The notes beneath the pieces were generated by a model, which was not told the DNA's origin, ran no database searches, and saw only the letters and a list, made by a program, of their open reading frames with translations. From positions 1 to 7,088 of the forward strand of contig CAKOSE010000034.1 of NCBI GenBank assembly GCA_934102055.1: 7,088 nt of DNA, given 5' to 3'. Source of the stretch: an uncultured Bacilli bacterium. GTDB lineage: Bacteria > Bacillota_I > Bacilli_A > RF39 > UBA660. The translations under genes were made by a program, and so were the position numbers. Shown here in pieces: positions 1 to 4,771 of this stretch. The stretch's first letter is position 1. Each line of letters opens with the position of its first letter.

Positions 1-276
1 GAAGAATGTGAAAAGTTAGACCAAAATAATAATAACTTAATTGACTTTATCAAGAATATACTAGAAATGTTAAAAGAGTTTTTTAGAAGAATTCTACTTT
101 CTAAAAATGAAATTGATAAGAATAAAACTATAAATATTTTAAAAGAATGCTATGAAAAAGATTTTTATAATTCTTATGATTTAATAGATATTTCTAAAGA
201 TACTGATAAAGAAATAGAAGTAAATGGTTTTATAAAAGAAGAAACATTAGAAAAAGAATACGACTACTTTGATTAG
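1..276 (+). CDS. 3' end of a charged helical protein, possibly a MobV relaxase tail (5' partial)
   Basis: The frame is open from base 1 and ends at TAG 274-276, so this is the last 91 codons of a gene that starts outside the window. An internal ATG at 67 has no ribosome binding site and is not a likely start. The visible part is rich in Lys, Glu, Asn and Ile, with a hydrophobic/basic helix (about codons 14-33, LIDFIKNILEMLKEFFRRI) and an acidic end (EKEYDYFD). The same order (amphipathic helix with Lys/Arg, a short charged stretch, acidic aromatic C-terminus) is seen at the end of the MobV remnant at 2228 (FLEIIKLIKDKLFGKK, then KFDDFEL). With the oriT-like site directly downstream, I infer a second MobV-type gene, but there is no diagnostic motif in the visible part. 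Any coiled-coil protein remains possible. The terminator at 253-287 overlaps its last codons. Confidence 0.6.
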   Translation, partial: EECEKLDQNNNNLIDFIKNILEMLKEFFRRILLSKNEIDKNKTINILKECYEKDFYNSYDLIDISKDTDKEIEVNGFIKEETLEKEYDYFD

Positions 277-287
277 TCGTATTCTTT
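253..287. terminator. Bidirectional intrinsic terminator overlapping a stop codon
   Basis: There is a perfect 14-bp stem (253-266 with 274-287) around a 7-base loop. The plus strand continues GTTTATA and the minus strand continues TTCTAATG after a TTT stem end, so it can act in both directions. It would close the left partial gene and the convergent minus-strand gene that ends at 362. The right arm contains the TAG stop of the left gene. Confidence 0.8.
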
Positions 288-308
288 GTTTATACTAAAT
301 TTTTGATA

Positions 309-357
309 ATTTAGAAACACACTTGCAAATTGACATAATCAATTAGCGTGTGCAAGA
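309..357 (-). other. MobV-type oriT / recombination site (RSA-like), copy 1
   Basis: Read on the minus strand, this is CACAC (352-348), a hairpin TAATTGA/TCAATTT with a 5-base loop (about 345-327), then GCAAGTGTG and TTTCTAAAT (to 309). CACAC pairs with GTGTG (318-322 on the plus strand), enclosing the inner hairpin with bulges. From memory, the pMV158 MobM oriT has the same order: CACAC, hairpin, GTGTG and then TT, with the nick after GTGTG. By analogy the nick would lie on the minus strand between 318 and 317. A second copy in the same orientation is at 3301-3340, with 19 of 20 bases shared in the core. It could instead be a terminator for the minus-strand gene, but the second copy has no such gene next to it. 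Confidence 0.5.
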
Positions 358-361
358 CAAA

Positions 362-775
362 TTACATATGTTTTGGATGCTTATTATCTTCAATATTATC
401 AGTAACAACTTTGAAATTTCCGTTTAAAACATCTGAAAGTTTAACATCCACATTATTAATAATATCATAAGCTGCTACTTTTCTATCATCAGATGGTTGA
501 ATAATATATATTGGACGGTCATTAATGGTAGGTGCAGATTCTATTAAACTAGACCCTCCATTATAAAAAAATGCTTTTTCTGTAGCTTCACCAAACCCAA
601 ACATATTAGCTGTTGATGGAGAATACTCTACCATATCTGGTATTCCAATTTCAACTTCACCATTCTTATTTTTATATAATACATATAGAGAGCCCCATCC
701 AAAACCTTTATTTACTTCTTCCTGGGACACAGGAGCAATTATTAATGTGGGATTTTTTAATCTAACTTGAATCAT
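362..775 (-). CDS. Hypothetical protein, 137 residues
   Basis: I do not recognise this protein. It is a real gene by its signals: ATG at 775-773 is preceded on the minus strand by AGGAGG (about 783-788) at normal spacing, and by an extended -10 promoter at 800-808. It is predicted soluble, with no signal peptide or membrane segment. Visible features are a Gly/aromatic patch GFGWGSLYVLY (residues 24-34), a GFGEATEKAFFYNGGSS stretch (residues 60-76) and a His-rich end (KHPKHM). Alternating hydrophobic residues suggest a beta-rich fold. It stands alone, divergent from the leader RNA and relaxase remnant, and ends directly beside the oriT-like site. That places it as cargo between the two oriT-like repeats. 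No function can be assigned. Confidence 0.85.
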   Translation of the reverse strand: MIQVRLKNPTLIIAPVSQEEVNKGFGWGSLYVLYKNKNGEVEIGIPDMVEYSPSTANMFGFGEATEKAFFYNGGSSLIESAPTINDRPIYIIQPSDDRKVAAYDIINNVDVKLSDVLNGNFKVVTDNIEDNKHPKHM

Positions 776-799
776 ATAAAAACCTCCTTTCCTTAATAC

Positions 800-808
800 A
801 TTATAACA
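800..808 (-). promoter_or_regulatory. Extended -10 promoter for the minus-strand gene
   Basis: On the minus strand the bases read TGTTATAAT, an extended -10 (TGn then TATAAT), 25 bases upstream of the start codon at 775. A TTTAAA at about 824-829 lies 18 bases upstream as a weak -35. It faces the plus-strand promoter at 847-855. Confidence 0.65.
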
Positions 809-846
809 TTTATTTTAATATTTTTAAATACATTGTTCAAAAAATG

Positions 847-855
847 TGTTATACT
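847..855 (+). promoter_or_regulatory. Extended -10 promoter for the leader RNA
   Basis: TGTTATACT gives TG, one base, then TATACT (850-855); no convincing -35 is seen at 17 bases. Transcription would start near 862, just before the structured leader. The wider bases TGTGTTATACTT also match, as I remember it, the pMV158 MobM nick region, where the mob promoter and oriT overlap. Here there is no clear flanking CACAC hairpin, so I call it a promoter. Confidence 0.6.
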
Positions 856-900
856 TATATCAGTTAATAGTTATTACTAGCTATTTCTTTTGCCCTAGAA

Positions 901-929
901 GTTGTTCTACTTCTTCCCTTAGGGCACCA
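901..929 (+). repeat. 29-base direct repeat, copy 1 (in leader RNA element 1)
   Basis: The stretch starts GTTGTTCTACTTC and ends TTAGGGCACCA. It recurs at 4307-4335 with one C/T difference (918 versus 4324). It is the loop and 3' arm of hairpin A plus the conserved CACCA. Confidence 0.9.
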
Positions 930-977
930 GAGAAGAATCTGCTCGAACTTTTTAAAGTTTTGGGCCTAATGATAAAT

Positions 978-1007
978 ATCAATTCTAGAAATGGAATTGA
1001 TTTTTTG
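978..1007 (+). terminator. Intrinsic terminator at the end of leader RNA element 1
   Basis: ATCAATTC (978-985) pairs with GAATTGAT (994-1001) around an 8-base loop, followed by TTTTTG. It lies 30 bases before the start codon at 1038, so it separates the leader from the gene unless read through. The same stem is used at 5950-5980. Confidence 0.8.
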
Positions 1008-1023
1008 TTTGTCTAAAAGAAAG

Positions 1024-1030
1024 TGAGGAG
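1024..1030 (+). promoter_or_regulatory. Ribosome binding site that sets the 1038 start
   Basis: TGAGGAG lies 7 bases before ATG 1038. A GTG at 1023 overlaps this site and opens the same frame, but it would use the binding site as coding sequence, so ATG 1038 is preferred. Confidence 0.75.
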
Positions 1031-1037
1031 ATTCAAA

Positions 1038-1340
1038 ATGGTTAATATTATTAAACAAGAAATAGAAATTGAAGAAACTTTAAAGAACAAAATAGAATTT
1101 ATATGTGGTTTTTGTAATACTACTCCTACTATTTTTAATGGAAGTATTAGAACTATAGAACATACAAATCTTACATATGTAGAACCACATAGAATAATTA
1201 TTAAAGATAAAATATTTCTAGCATTTAATTATGAAACGAATATTTATATAGAAAACTTAACTAATTCAATAATGTTAAAAGATTTAGAAAGATTAGTACC
1301 TAGTTTTAAAGTAGCAAATGCGACAATACATTTTGATTAA
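1038..1340 (+). CDS. Short hypothetical ORF fused in frame to a MobV fragment
   Basis: This 100-residue ORF has a good ribosome binding site and ATG. Residues 1-78 (MVNIIKQEIEIEETL onward) do not look like any relaxase N-terminus I know: the expected basic start of MobV proteins is absent. They form a short helical start, a Cys-x-x-Cys-like patch (ICGFC, 22-26) and a beta-rich stretch. From residue 79 (MLKDLERLVPSFKVANATIHFD) the sequence reads like the stretch of MobV just before and into the metal-site motif, and then stops at TAA. I infer that a deletion or recombination joined an unrelated small ORF to the middle of a mob gene, followed by a nonsense mutation. It could be translated as a stable 100-residue product, or be part of a dead gene. 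The leader terminator at 978-1007 controls access to it. Confidence 0.6.
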   Translation: MVNIIKQEIEIEETLKNKIEFICGFCNTTPTIFNGSIRTIEHTNLTYVEPHRIIIKDKIFLAFNYETNIYIENLTNSIMLKDLERLVPSFKVANATIHFD

Positions 1341-2228
1341 TCTAGTCCACATATGCACATTGTGGGAATAGCGATTAAAGATAATTGTAAAACTGGTATG
1401 AAAAAACAAGTTGGTAAAACTTCAATATTTACAAAAGACTCATTAAAAATTATTCAAGAAGAAATGGGAAAAGCTTGTATAAAATCCTATAATAAAACTT
1501 ATGGATTAGATTCAAAGTTAAAAGATAAGAAAAAAGGAAGAAATAAAGATTATACTGTTTCACAAATGGTACATTATGATGAACTTGTAATTGAATATGA
1601 TAACCATCAAAAACTAATTGAACAAGCAAATAATAAAACTAAAAAATTAGATAATAAATCAAACGAAGTTAAAGAAATATTAACCAATTTAAAACAACAA
1701 CTTTTAAATAAAAATAATTTAGTAATATCAAACGAGAATAAACAAATATTATTAGATTATATTGAAGAAGTAAATAAAACAAATCAAAATGTAAGAGATA
1801 TAGCAAACTTCACTATCTCACTTGATAAAGTAAAAGAAGACTTAGAAGATAATCAAGAAAGAATTGAAGAACTAGAAACTATTAAATATGAACAAAAATT
1901 AAAAATAGATAGTTTAGAAATATCAGTTAATACCAAACAACAAAAAATCGAAAAGCAAAAGGAAGATATTATAAAGTTAAAACAAGATAAGAAAGATTTA
2001 AATGATTTAATAGATTATTGGAAAAACAAATTTTTAGAGATTATAAAACTTATTAAAGATAAATTATTTGGTAAGAAAGAAGAACGGGAACAATATATGG
2101 ACATTGTCAATGAACTTTACAATAAAGATATAATTGATACGAAATTATTTGATGAAATGTACAATATTTATAAGAAAATAGAAAAATATGATAATAATCG
2201 AGGAAAATTTGATGATTTTGAATTGTAA
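1272..2228 (+). pseudogene. mobV: MobV/Pre plasmid relaxase remnant, 5' truncated with an in-frame stop
   Basis: Reading through the TAA at 1338-1340 in the same frame gives FKVANATIHFD, stop, SSPHMHIVG, then NCKTGMKKQVGKTSIFTKDSL and KKKGRNKDYTV. These are hallmarks of Mob_Pre relaxases, which nick oriT and bind its 5' end. The motif HxDExxPHxH is complete except that Glu is replaced by TAA, one base change from GAA. By my memory of MobM numbering, the His/Glu/His/His set is 126, 129, 133 and 135. The N-terminal region with the catalytic His is missing. Codons from about 1590 to 2010 form a long Lys/Glu/Asn coiled coil, followed by a basic helix (WKNKFLEIIKLIKDKLFGKK) and an acidic end. The downstream ATG 1353 has no ribosome binding site. 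The coding part after the stop is open for 291 codons, so decay looks recent. Relaxase activity is unlikely. Confidence 0.85.
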
Positions 2229-2251
2229 AGTAATTAAAACAAATAAAAATA

Positions 2252-2260
2252 TGTTATAAT
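2252..2260 (+). promoter_or_regulatory. Extended -10 promoter for the 2285 gene
   Basis: TGTTATAAT is a full extended -10, just after the relaxase remnant stops (2228). No good -35 is seen. Transcription would start near 2267, very close to the ribosome binding site AAAAGGAG (2271-2278), giving a short leader. Confidence 0.7.
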
Positions 2261-2284
2261 TTATTATAGAAAAAGGAGTTAATT

Positions 2285-3112
2285 ATGAGTGAACAATCTA
2301 AACAAAAATATTTATCAATGGATAGAATAACACATGACGATGTTATTAAGAAAATACAACAATATATTAATAATAAATATGAATTATCTTTTGAATATAA
2401 TGATATGTCTAATGGTTCATTTGTAAATAGTGAAAAATTTAAATCTTTAGACAATGAAATAAAAAGAAAAATAATATTTGATTTACATAATTTTAACTAT
2501 TCATTCTCACATGTTTTATTATCTTTTATAAAAAATATAATTGAAGCAAAAGAAAGATATAAAGATGAATCTTGGTATCAATATGATGTGAATGATTTTA
2601 TTAGAACTGGTCTTATAGATGGTGTTAACTTTGATGAAAAAGGAAATATTATTATAAGAGGAATAATAGGAACCTTTACATTTTCTTCACTTTGTAATAG
2701 TTCTCAAAAAGATAAAGATTTAGATGATATAGTAAATTTAAATCAGTATCAACCAATGTGTTTTTCAAATGTGATTGATATTTTAGAAACCAAAAAAATA
2801 GGAAATATTTTATTAATTAAAATAGCTAATGCACAAAATAGTTTTTTACATGCCGTTTATTTAAATGACAATACAATTTATGATTTAAATTATTTTATTA
2901 CATATTCATACGAACAATTAAATAAATTATATAACTTTCAAGTGATAAAAAGTTTAGACTATGATGTATGGCAAAAAGCAAAACAAGAATATTCTTATAC
3001 AAAACCTGAATCCCTTTTAGTTTCTATTGGAATTTCTGATACAACGAGTGATACACAACAAATGATAGAGTTTCTTGATAGTAATAATAATTTTAATTCA
3101 AGAAAAAAATAA
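2285..3112 (+). CDS. Hypothetical protein, possible papain-like cysteine peptidase fold
   Basis: This 275-residue protein has AAAAGGAG six bases before ATG and its own promoter. It is soluble, with no signal peptide or membrane span. Residues 1-110 are helical and charged. Residues 150-225 hold an ordered Cys, His and Asp set: QPMCFSNVIDIL (Cys159), FLHAVYLNDNTIYDLNY (His189, Asp200). The order and the motif of His followed about 11 residues later by 'YD' after a short turn recall papain-like/transglutaminase-fold enzymes, where Cys, His and Asp are catalytic. This is inference: no family signature is certain, and the strand just before His189 (ILLIKIANAQNSFL) only fits loosely. The Ser/Thr/Asn-rich tail (250-275) looks disordered. 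It lies between the oriT-like repeats, so it is probably element cargo. It could also be a host-interaction or phage-type protein. Confidence 0.8.
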   Translation: MSEQSKQKYLSMDRITHDDVIKKIQQYINNKYELSFEYNDMSNGSFVNSEKFKSLDNEIKRKIIFDLHNFNYSFSHVLLSFIKNIIEAKERYKDESWYQYDVNDFIRTGLIDGVNFDEKGNIIIRGIIGTFTFSSLCNSSQKDKDLDDIVNLNQYQPMCFSNVIDILETKKIGNILLIKIANAQNSFLHAVYLNDNTIYDLNYFITYSYEQLNKLYNFQVIKSLDYDVWQKAKQEYSYTKPESLLVSIGISDTTSDTQQMIEFLDSNNNFNSRKK

Positions 3113-3131
3113 TTTTTATTTATAAAATTTG

Positions 3132-3140
3132 TGTTATAAT
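3132..3140 (+). promoter_or_regulatory. Extended -10 promoter for RNA element 2
   Basis: TGTTATAAT sits 20 bases after the stop of the 2285 gene and just before a structured non-coding stretch. The start of transcription would be near 3147. The -35 region is only T-rich. Confidence 0.7.
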
Positions 3141-3146
3141 AAATAT

Positions 3147-3250
3147 AGATTTAGTATTTATCAATTCTACTTTTGTGCAAGAGTTCAAAATAGGCTCTGT
3201 AATCGCACCATAATTGATTGATACTCGAGCTATTTATAGTCCGAGTTTTA
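3147..3250 (+). ncRNA. Small structured RNA with promoter and terminator (RNA element 2)
   Basis: A long closing helix pairs 3153-3166 with 3212-3225 (12 Watson-Crick pairs, one G-U, one mismatch). Inside it, hairpin A pairs GTGC (3175-3178) with GCAC (3205-3208) and AGAGUU (3180-3185) with GGCUCU (3193-3198). GCACCA (3205-3210) is followed by 13 bases and hairpin B (3224-3245; CUCGAGCUA, loop UUUA, UAGUCCGAG), which ends in TTTT and acts as terminator. The layout is the same as element 1 although most bases differ. The 3' end of the closing helix (ACU, 3223-3225) is also the foot of the terminator, so the two compete. It may be a free small RNA or a leader for the ATP-grasp gene 126 bases further on. 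No known class is recognised. Confidence 0.65.
3223..3250 (+). terminator. Intrinsic terminator of RNA element 2
   Basis: ACTCG (3223-3227) pairs with CGAGT (3242-3246), with an inner CTA/TAG and loop TTTA, followed by TTTT. The stem shares its first bases with the long closing helix of the RNA. Confidence 0.7.
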
Positions 3251-3256
3251 AAAAAC

Positions 3257-3288
3257 TTAATTTTATGCTAAAGTATTTATAAAATTAA
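3257..3288. repeat. Perfect 10-bp inverted repeat
   Basis: TTAATTTTAT (3257-3266) pairs with ATAAAATTAA (3279-3288) around a 12-base loop. Both arms are A/T only and no T run follows on the plus strand, so it is not a clear terminator. It lies between RNA element 2 and the second oriT-like site. Confidence 0.6.
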
Positions 3289-3300
3289 AATGACTATGTC

Positions 3301-3340
3301 ATTTAGAAAACACACTTGCATATTTACTAAATAATATGTG
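3301..3340 (-). other. MobV-type oriT / recombination site (RSA-like), copy 2
   Basis: ATTTAGAAAACACACTTGCA (3301-3320) repeats 309-327 with one extra A. Beyond it the bases differ from copy 1, but a hairpin is kept: CATATT (3319-3324) pairs with AATATG (3333-3338), and GTG (3338-3340) can match the CACAC side. On the minus strand the order is hairpin, GCAAGTGTG, TTTTCTAAAT, as in copy 1, with the predicted nick between 3311 and 3310. The hairpin arms differ while the structure and the nick flank are conserved, which fits a relaxase recognition site better than simple duplication. Confidence 0.5.
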
Positions 3341-3375
3341 ATTGTTTAATATCTTAATATTGGAGGGAAATTTTT

Positions 3376-4305
3376 ATGAAAATTGATTACTTTTGTTTTA
3401 GTGTTCCTTGCTTAGGCACAACAGATTATAGTATAAGTGAAAATGATGATGAGAACACTATTTGGATAAAAACTAAAGAACAAGAATTGATGGATGCTGC
3501 TAAAGAGAGAGATATGCTGGTAGTGTTTGATAGAAATACTAAGAAATTTTATATAGACAGTGAAGAAATTGAGATTAGGGACAAGGTTATATTTCCTAGG
3601 AGTTTTATATCTACTGAAAAGGAGCTTTTAAACCAATTAGAAGAAAATGGTGCACTAAGTATTCAAACAAAAGAAGATTTGGGGAAAATCATGAATTGGC
3701 CACAAAAAATTCAACCAGTACATAGAAGTGTTGTTCAAACAACTTATGAAGATTTTCAAAATAACTCTGAGAAATATAAACTGTTTTTCAAAAACATTTT
3801 TTTGAAAACAGTGAAAAAAAGTCACACACATTGTATTTTGAAATATTTTGGATATATAGATTTAGAAGGGGAAAAATATTTTACAACAAGCCCTACATTA
3901 AGGAACGTGTCTCTGAAAGACTCTATTTTTCTTTCTGATGTTTTTGAACCAATCAAAGATGAGAAAAACAATATGGATTGTAAAGAATATCGAGTATTCG
4001 TTTTAAATAATTCTTTACTAAGCATTTCTAGATCATATGTGGATTATCCAACGGAAGTTCCAAATGAAGTTATATTGTTTGTTGAAGATCAAATAAAAAA
4101 TATATCTTCTGTGTCAAATTTTCCTAGTAGTTATGTTTTGGATGTTGGGCAAATATTAATGGATGGTAAAGAAGTTATTGATATTATAGAGTTTAATCCA
4201 ATAAGTTCTTCAGGTTTAGAAGTTTGTAATCATTTAGTTGATGAATTAGTAAAACTAGAACAAACACCTCAGTTTGTGAAGAAAAAATTAATTAAAAAAA
4301 ATTAG
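3376..4305 (+). CDS. ATP-grasp protein, R2K clade (CDC123-related)
   Basis: This 309-residue cytosolic protein starts at ATG 3376 after GGAGGG (3362-3367). The C-terminal half has the marks of the R2K ATP-grasp family: FLKTVKK (Lys144 region, nucleotide-binding strand), CKEYRVFVLNNSLLSISRSYV (Glu204, Arg206), YVLDVGQI (Asp256) and IIEFNPISSSG (Glu272, Asn274), which would bind Mg-ATP. The N-terminal third (1-110) is the variable pre-ATP-grasp region, ending in NWPQKIQPVHRSV. ATP-grasp enzymes join a carboxylate to an amine through an acyl phosphate. R2K members have been proposed to modify proteins or peptides, but the substrate here is unknown. It is full length for the family. The TAG stop lies inside the edge of the partial RNA element copy at 4307, so its 3' end may have been moved or trimmed. 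No partner gene is co-transcribed; terminators follow directly. Confidence 0.8.
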   Translation: MKIDYFCFSVPCLGTTDYSISENDDENTIWIKTKEQELMDAAKERDMLVVFDRNTKKFYIDSEEIEIRDKVIFPRSFISTEKELLNQLEENGALSIQTKEDLGKIMNWPQKIQPVHRSVVQTTYEDFQNNSEKYKLFFKNIFLKTVKKSHTHCILKYFGYIDLEGEKYFTTSPTLRNVSLKDSIFLSDVFEPIKDEKNNMDCKEYRVFVLNNSLLSISRSYVDYPTEVPNEVILFVEDQIKNISSVSNFPSSYVLDVGQILMDGKEVIDIIEFNPISSSGLEVCNHLVDELVKLEQTPQFVKKKLIKKN

Positions 4306-4306
4306 A

Positions 4307-4335
4307 GTTGTTCTACTTCTTCCTTTAGGGCACCA
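4307..4335 (+). repeat. 29-base direct repeat, copy 2 (partial RNA element 3)
   Basis: This is 28 of 29 bases identical to 901-929 and begins two bases after the ATP-grasp stop. The GCCC arm that should pair with its GGGC is missing: the sequence upstream is coding A/T bases. CACCA is followed by a 12-base linker and the hairpin at 4348, the same order as in elements 1 and 2. Confidence 0.9.
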
Positions 4336-4347
4336 AATAATATATAG

Positions 4348-4376
4348 CAAACCCTTATTTTATGGGTTTGTTTTAA
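4348..4376 (+). terminator. Intrinsic terminator of the ATP-grasp gene (hairpin B position of RNA element 3)
   Basis: CAAACCC (4348-4354) pairs perfectly with GGGTTTG (4364-4370) around 9 bases, followed by TTTTAATTTT. It occupies the place of hairpin B in the leader layout. GGG at 4328-4330 in the repeat could pair instead with CCC 4352-4354, an alternative that would open the terminator. Confidence 0.8.
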
Positions 4377-4403
4377 TTTTATACTCCGAAAAATACTTCG
4401 AAA

Positions 4404-4430
4404 CGATTTCTAAAAGAAGTTGATTTTTTG
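4404..4430 (+). terminator. Second terminator, before the KilA-N fragment
   Basis: CGATTTC (4404-4410) pairs with GAAGTTG (4416-4422) using two G-U pairs, loop TAAAA, then ATTTTTTG. The tail TTGATTTTTTGTT is identical to the end of the terminator at 978-1007, supporting common descent of the two leaders. Confidence 0.6.
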
Positions 4431-4455
4431 TTATTATTTAAAAAAGACAATTTAG

Positions 4456-4674
4456 ATGATTAATAGTGTAAAAAATGAAGCACCAGTAGATGTTGTAAAA
4501 AAATGGTTAAGAAATAATTTCATTTCTATTGTATGGAAAGAATTAAGTAATGAAAGTTTTAAAGGGGGCGAATTCGACACGTTTAAAAATGAGGCTGGAA
4601 GCAACACTTTTAAAATGTCTCCTCAAAAATGGATAAGAGAAACAAATGCTATTGGAATTATTTCTGAATACTGA
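4456..4674 (+). pseudogene. KilA-N domain fragment
   Basis: The 72 codons match the core of KilA-N domains, DNA-binding modules common in phage and mobile-element proteins. The stretch NEAPVDVVKKWLRN leads to IVWKELSNESFKGGEFDTFK, then NEAGSNTFKMSPQKWIRETNAIGIIS. In the family the last part is normally followed by a K-S-G-R-Y-G-G type sequence and another 30 or more residues; here it ends in EY and TGA. The usual N-terminal strands before the WLRN part are also missing: TAG lies directly before the ATG, and there is no ribosome binding site. A short upstream reading in another frame (NLDD at 4449-4460) might be the lost N-terminus after a frameshift. It is therefore a decayed fragment and probably not expressed. 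Confidence 0.7.
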
Positions 4675-4722
4675 AATTCAAATTCAATTTAACAATTTTT
4701 GTTTTATCAATTAAGTGAAACT

Positions 4723-4750
4723 TTGGAATTAATAATATCTGTGTTAAAAT
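4723..4750 (+). promoter_or_regulatory. Promoter of the deformylase gene
   Basis: TTGGAA (4723-4728), a 16-base spacer, then TAAAAT (4745-4750) preceded by TG at 4742-4743. It is another use of the extended -10 pattern and gives the deformylase its own transcript. Confidence 0.6.
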
Positions 4751-4771
4751 AAAATTGTGTGGAGGATTATA

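Larger units (their letters stand above)
862..1007 (+). ncRNA. Structured leader RNA ending in an intrinsic terminator (RNA element 1)
   Basis: The stretch between the promoter and the 1038 gene is non-coding and highly paired. In order: a small AATAG/CTATT hairpin (866-885), hairpin A with GCCCTA (892-897) pairing TAGGGC (920-925) and inner GAAG/CTTC (898-901 with 910-913), then CACCA, a 12-base linker (930-941), hairpin B (942-964; CUCGAACUU, loop UUUA, AAGUU and GGG), and the terminator at 978-1007. A second GGGC at 962-965 could compete for the 5' GCCC, a switch-like option. Such a layout suggests a riboswitch-like or attenuator leader, or a stable small RNA. It shares its ordered motifs with 3147-3250 and 4307-4430. 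I do not recognise the class. Confidence 0.6.

Noticed and set aside
309..357. Simple terminator of the minus-strand gene
   Set aside because: It has a hairpin but a poor T run, and a second copy at 3301 has no minus-strand gene next to it. It remains a possible secondary role.
841..860. Third MobV nick site at the promoter of RNA element 1
   Set aside because: TGTGTTATACTT matches a remembered pMV158 nick flank, but there is no CACAC partner or inner hairpin, and the same bases form a standard extended -10.
862..1007. T-box, purine, SAM, preQ1, fluoride or guanidine riboswitch
   Set aside because: None of the conserved bases I know for these classes is present in element 1 or 2.
1338..1340. 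Recoding of UAA as Glu in the relaxase
   Set aside because: No bacterial UAA-to-Glu recoding is known to me, other genes in the window end in TAA, and no special downstream structure stands out. A nonsense mutation is simpler.
1353..2228. Independent gene starting at ATG 1353
   Set aside because: No ribosome binding site, and the frame continues upstream through SSP into the relaxase motif, so the ATG is an internal Met.
901..4335. CRISPR repeat pair
   Set aside because: Only two copies, 3.4 kb apart, both inside leader-like RNAs, with no spacers.
4456..4674. TGA read as Trp (mycoplasma code)
   Set aside because: Every real gene here uses TGG for Trp and has no internal TGA. Reading through TGA 4672 adds only a few residues unlike KilA-N.
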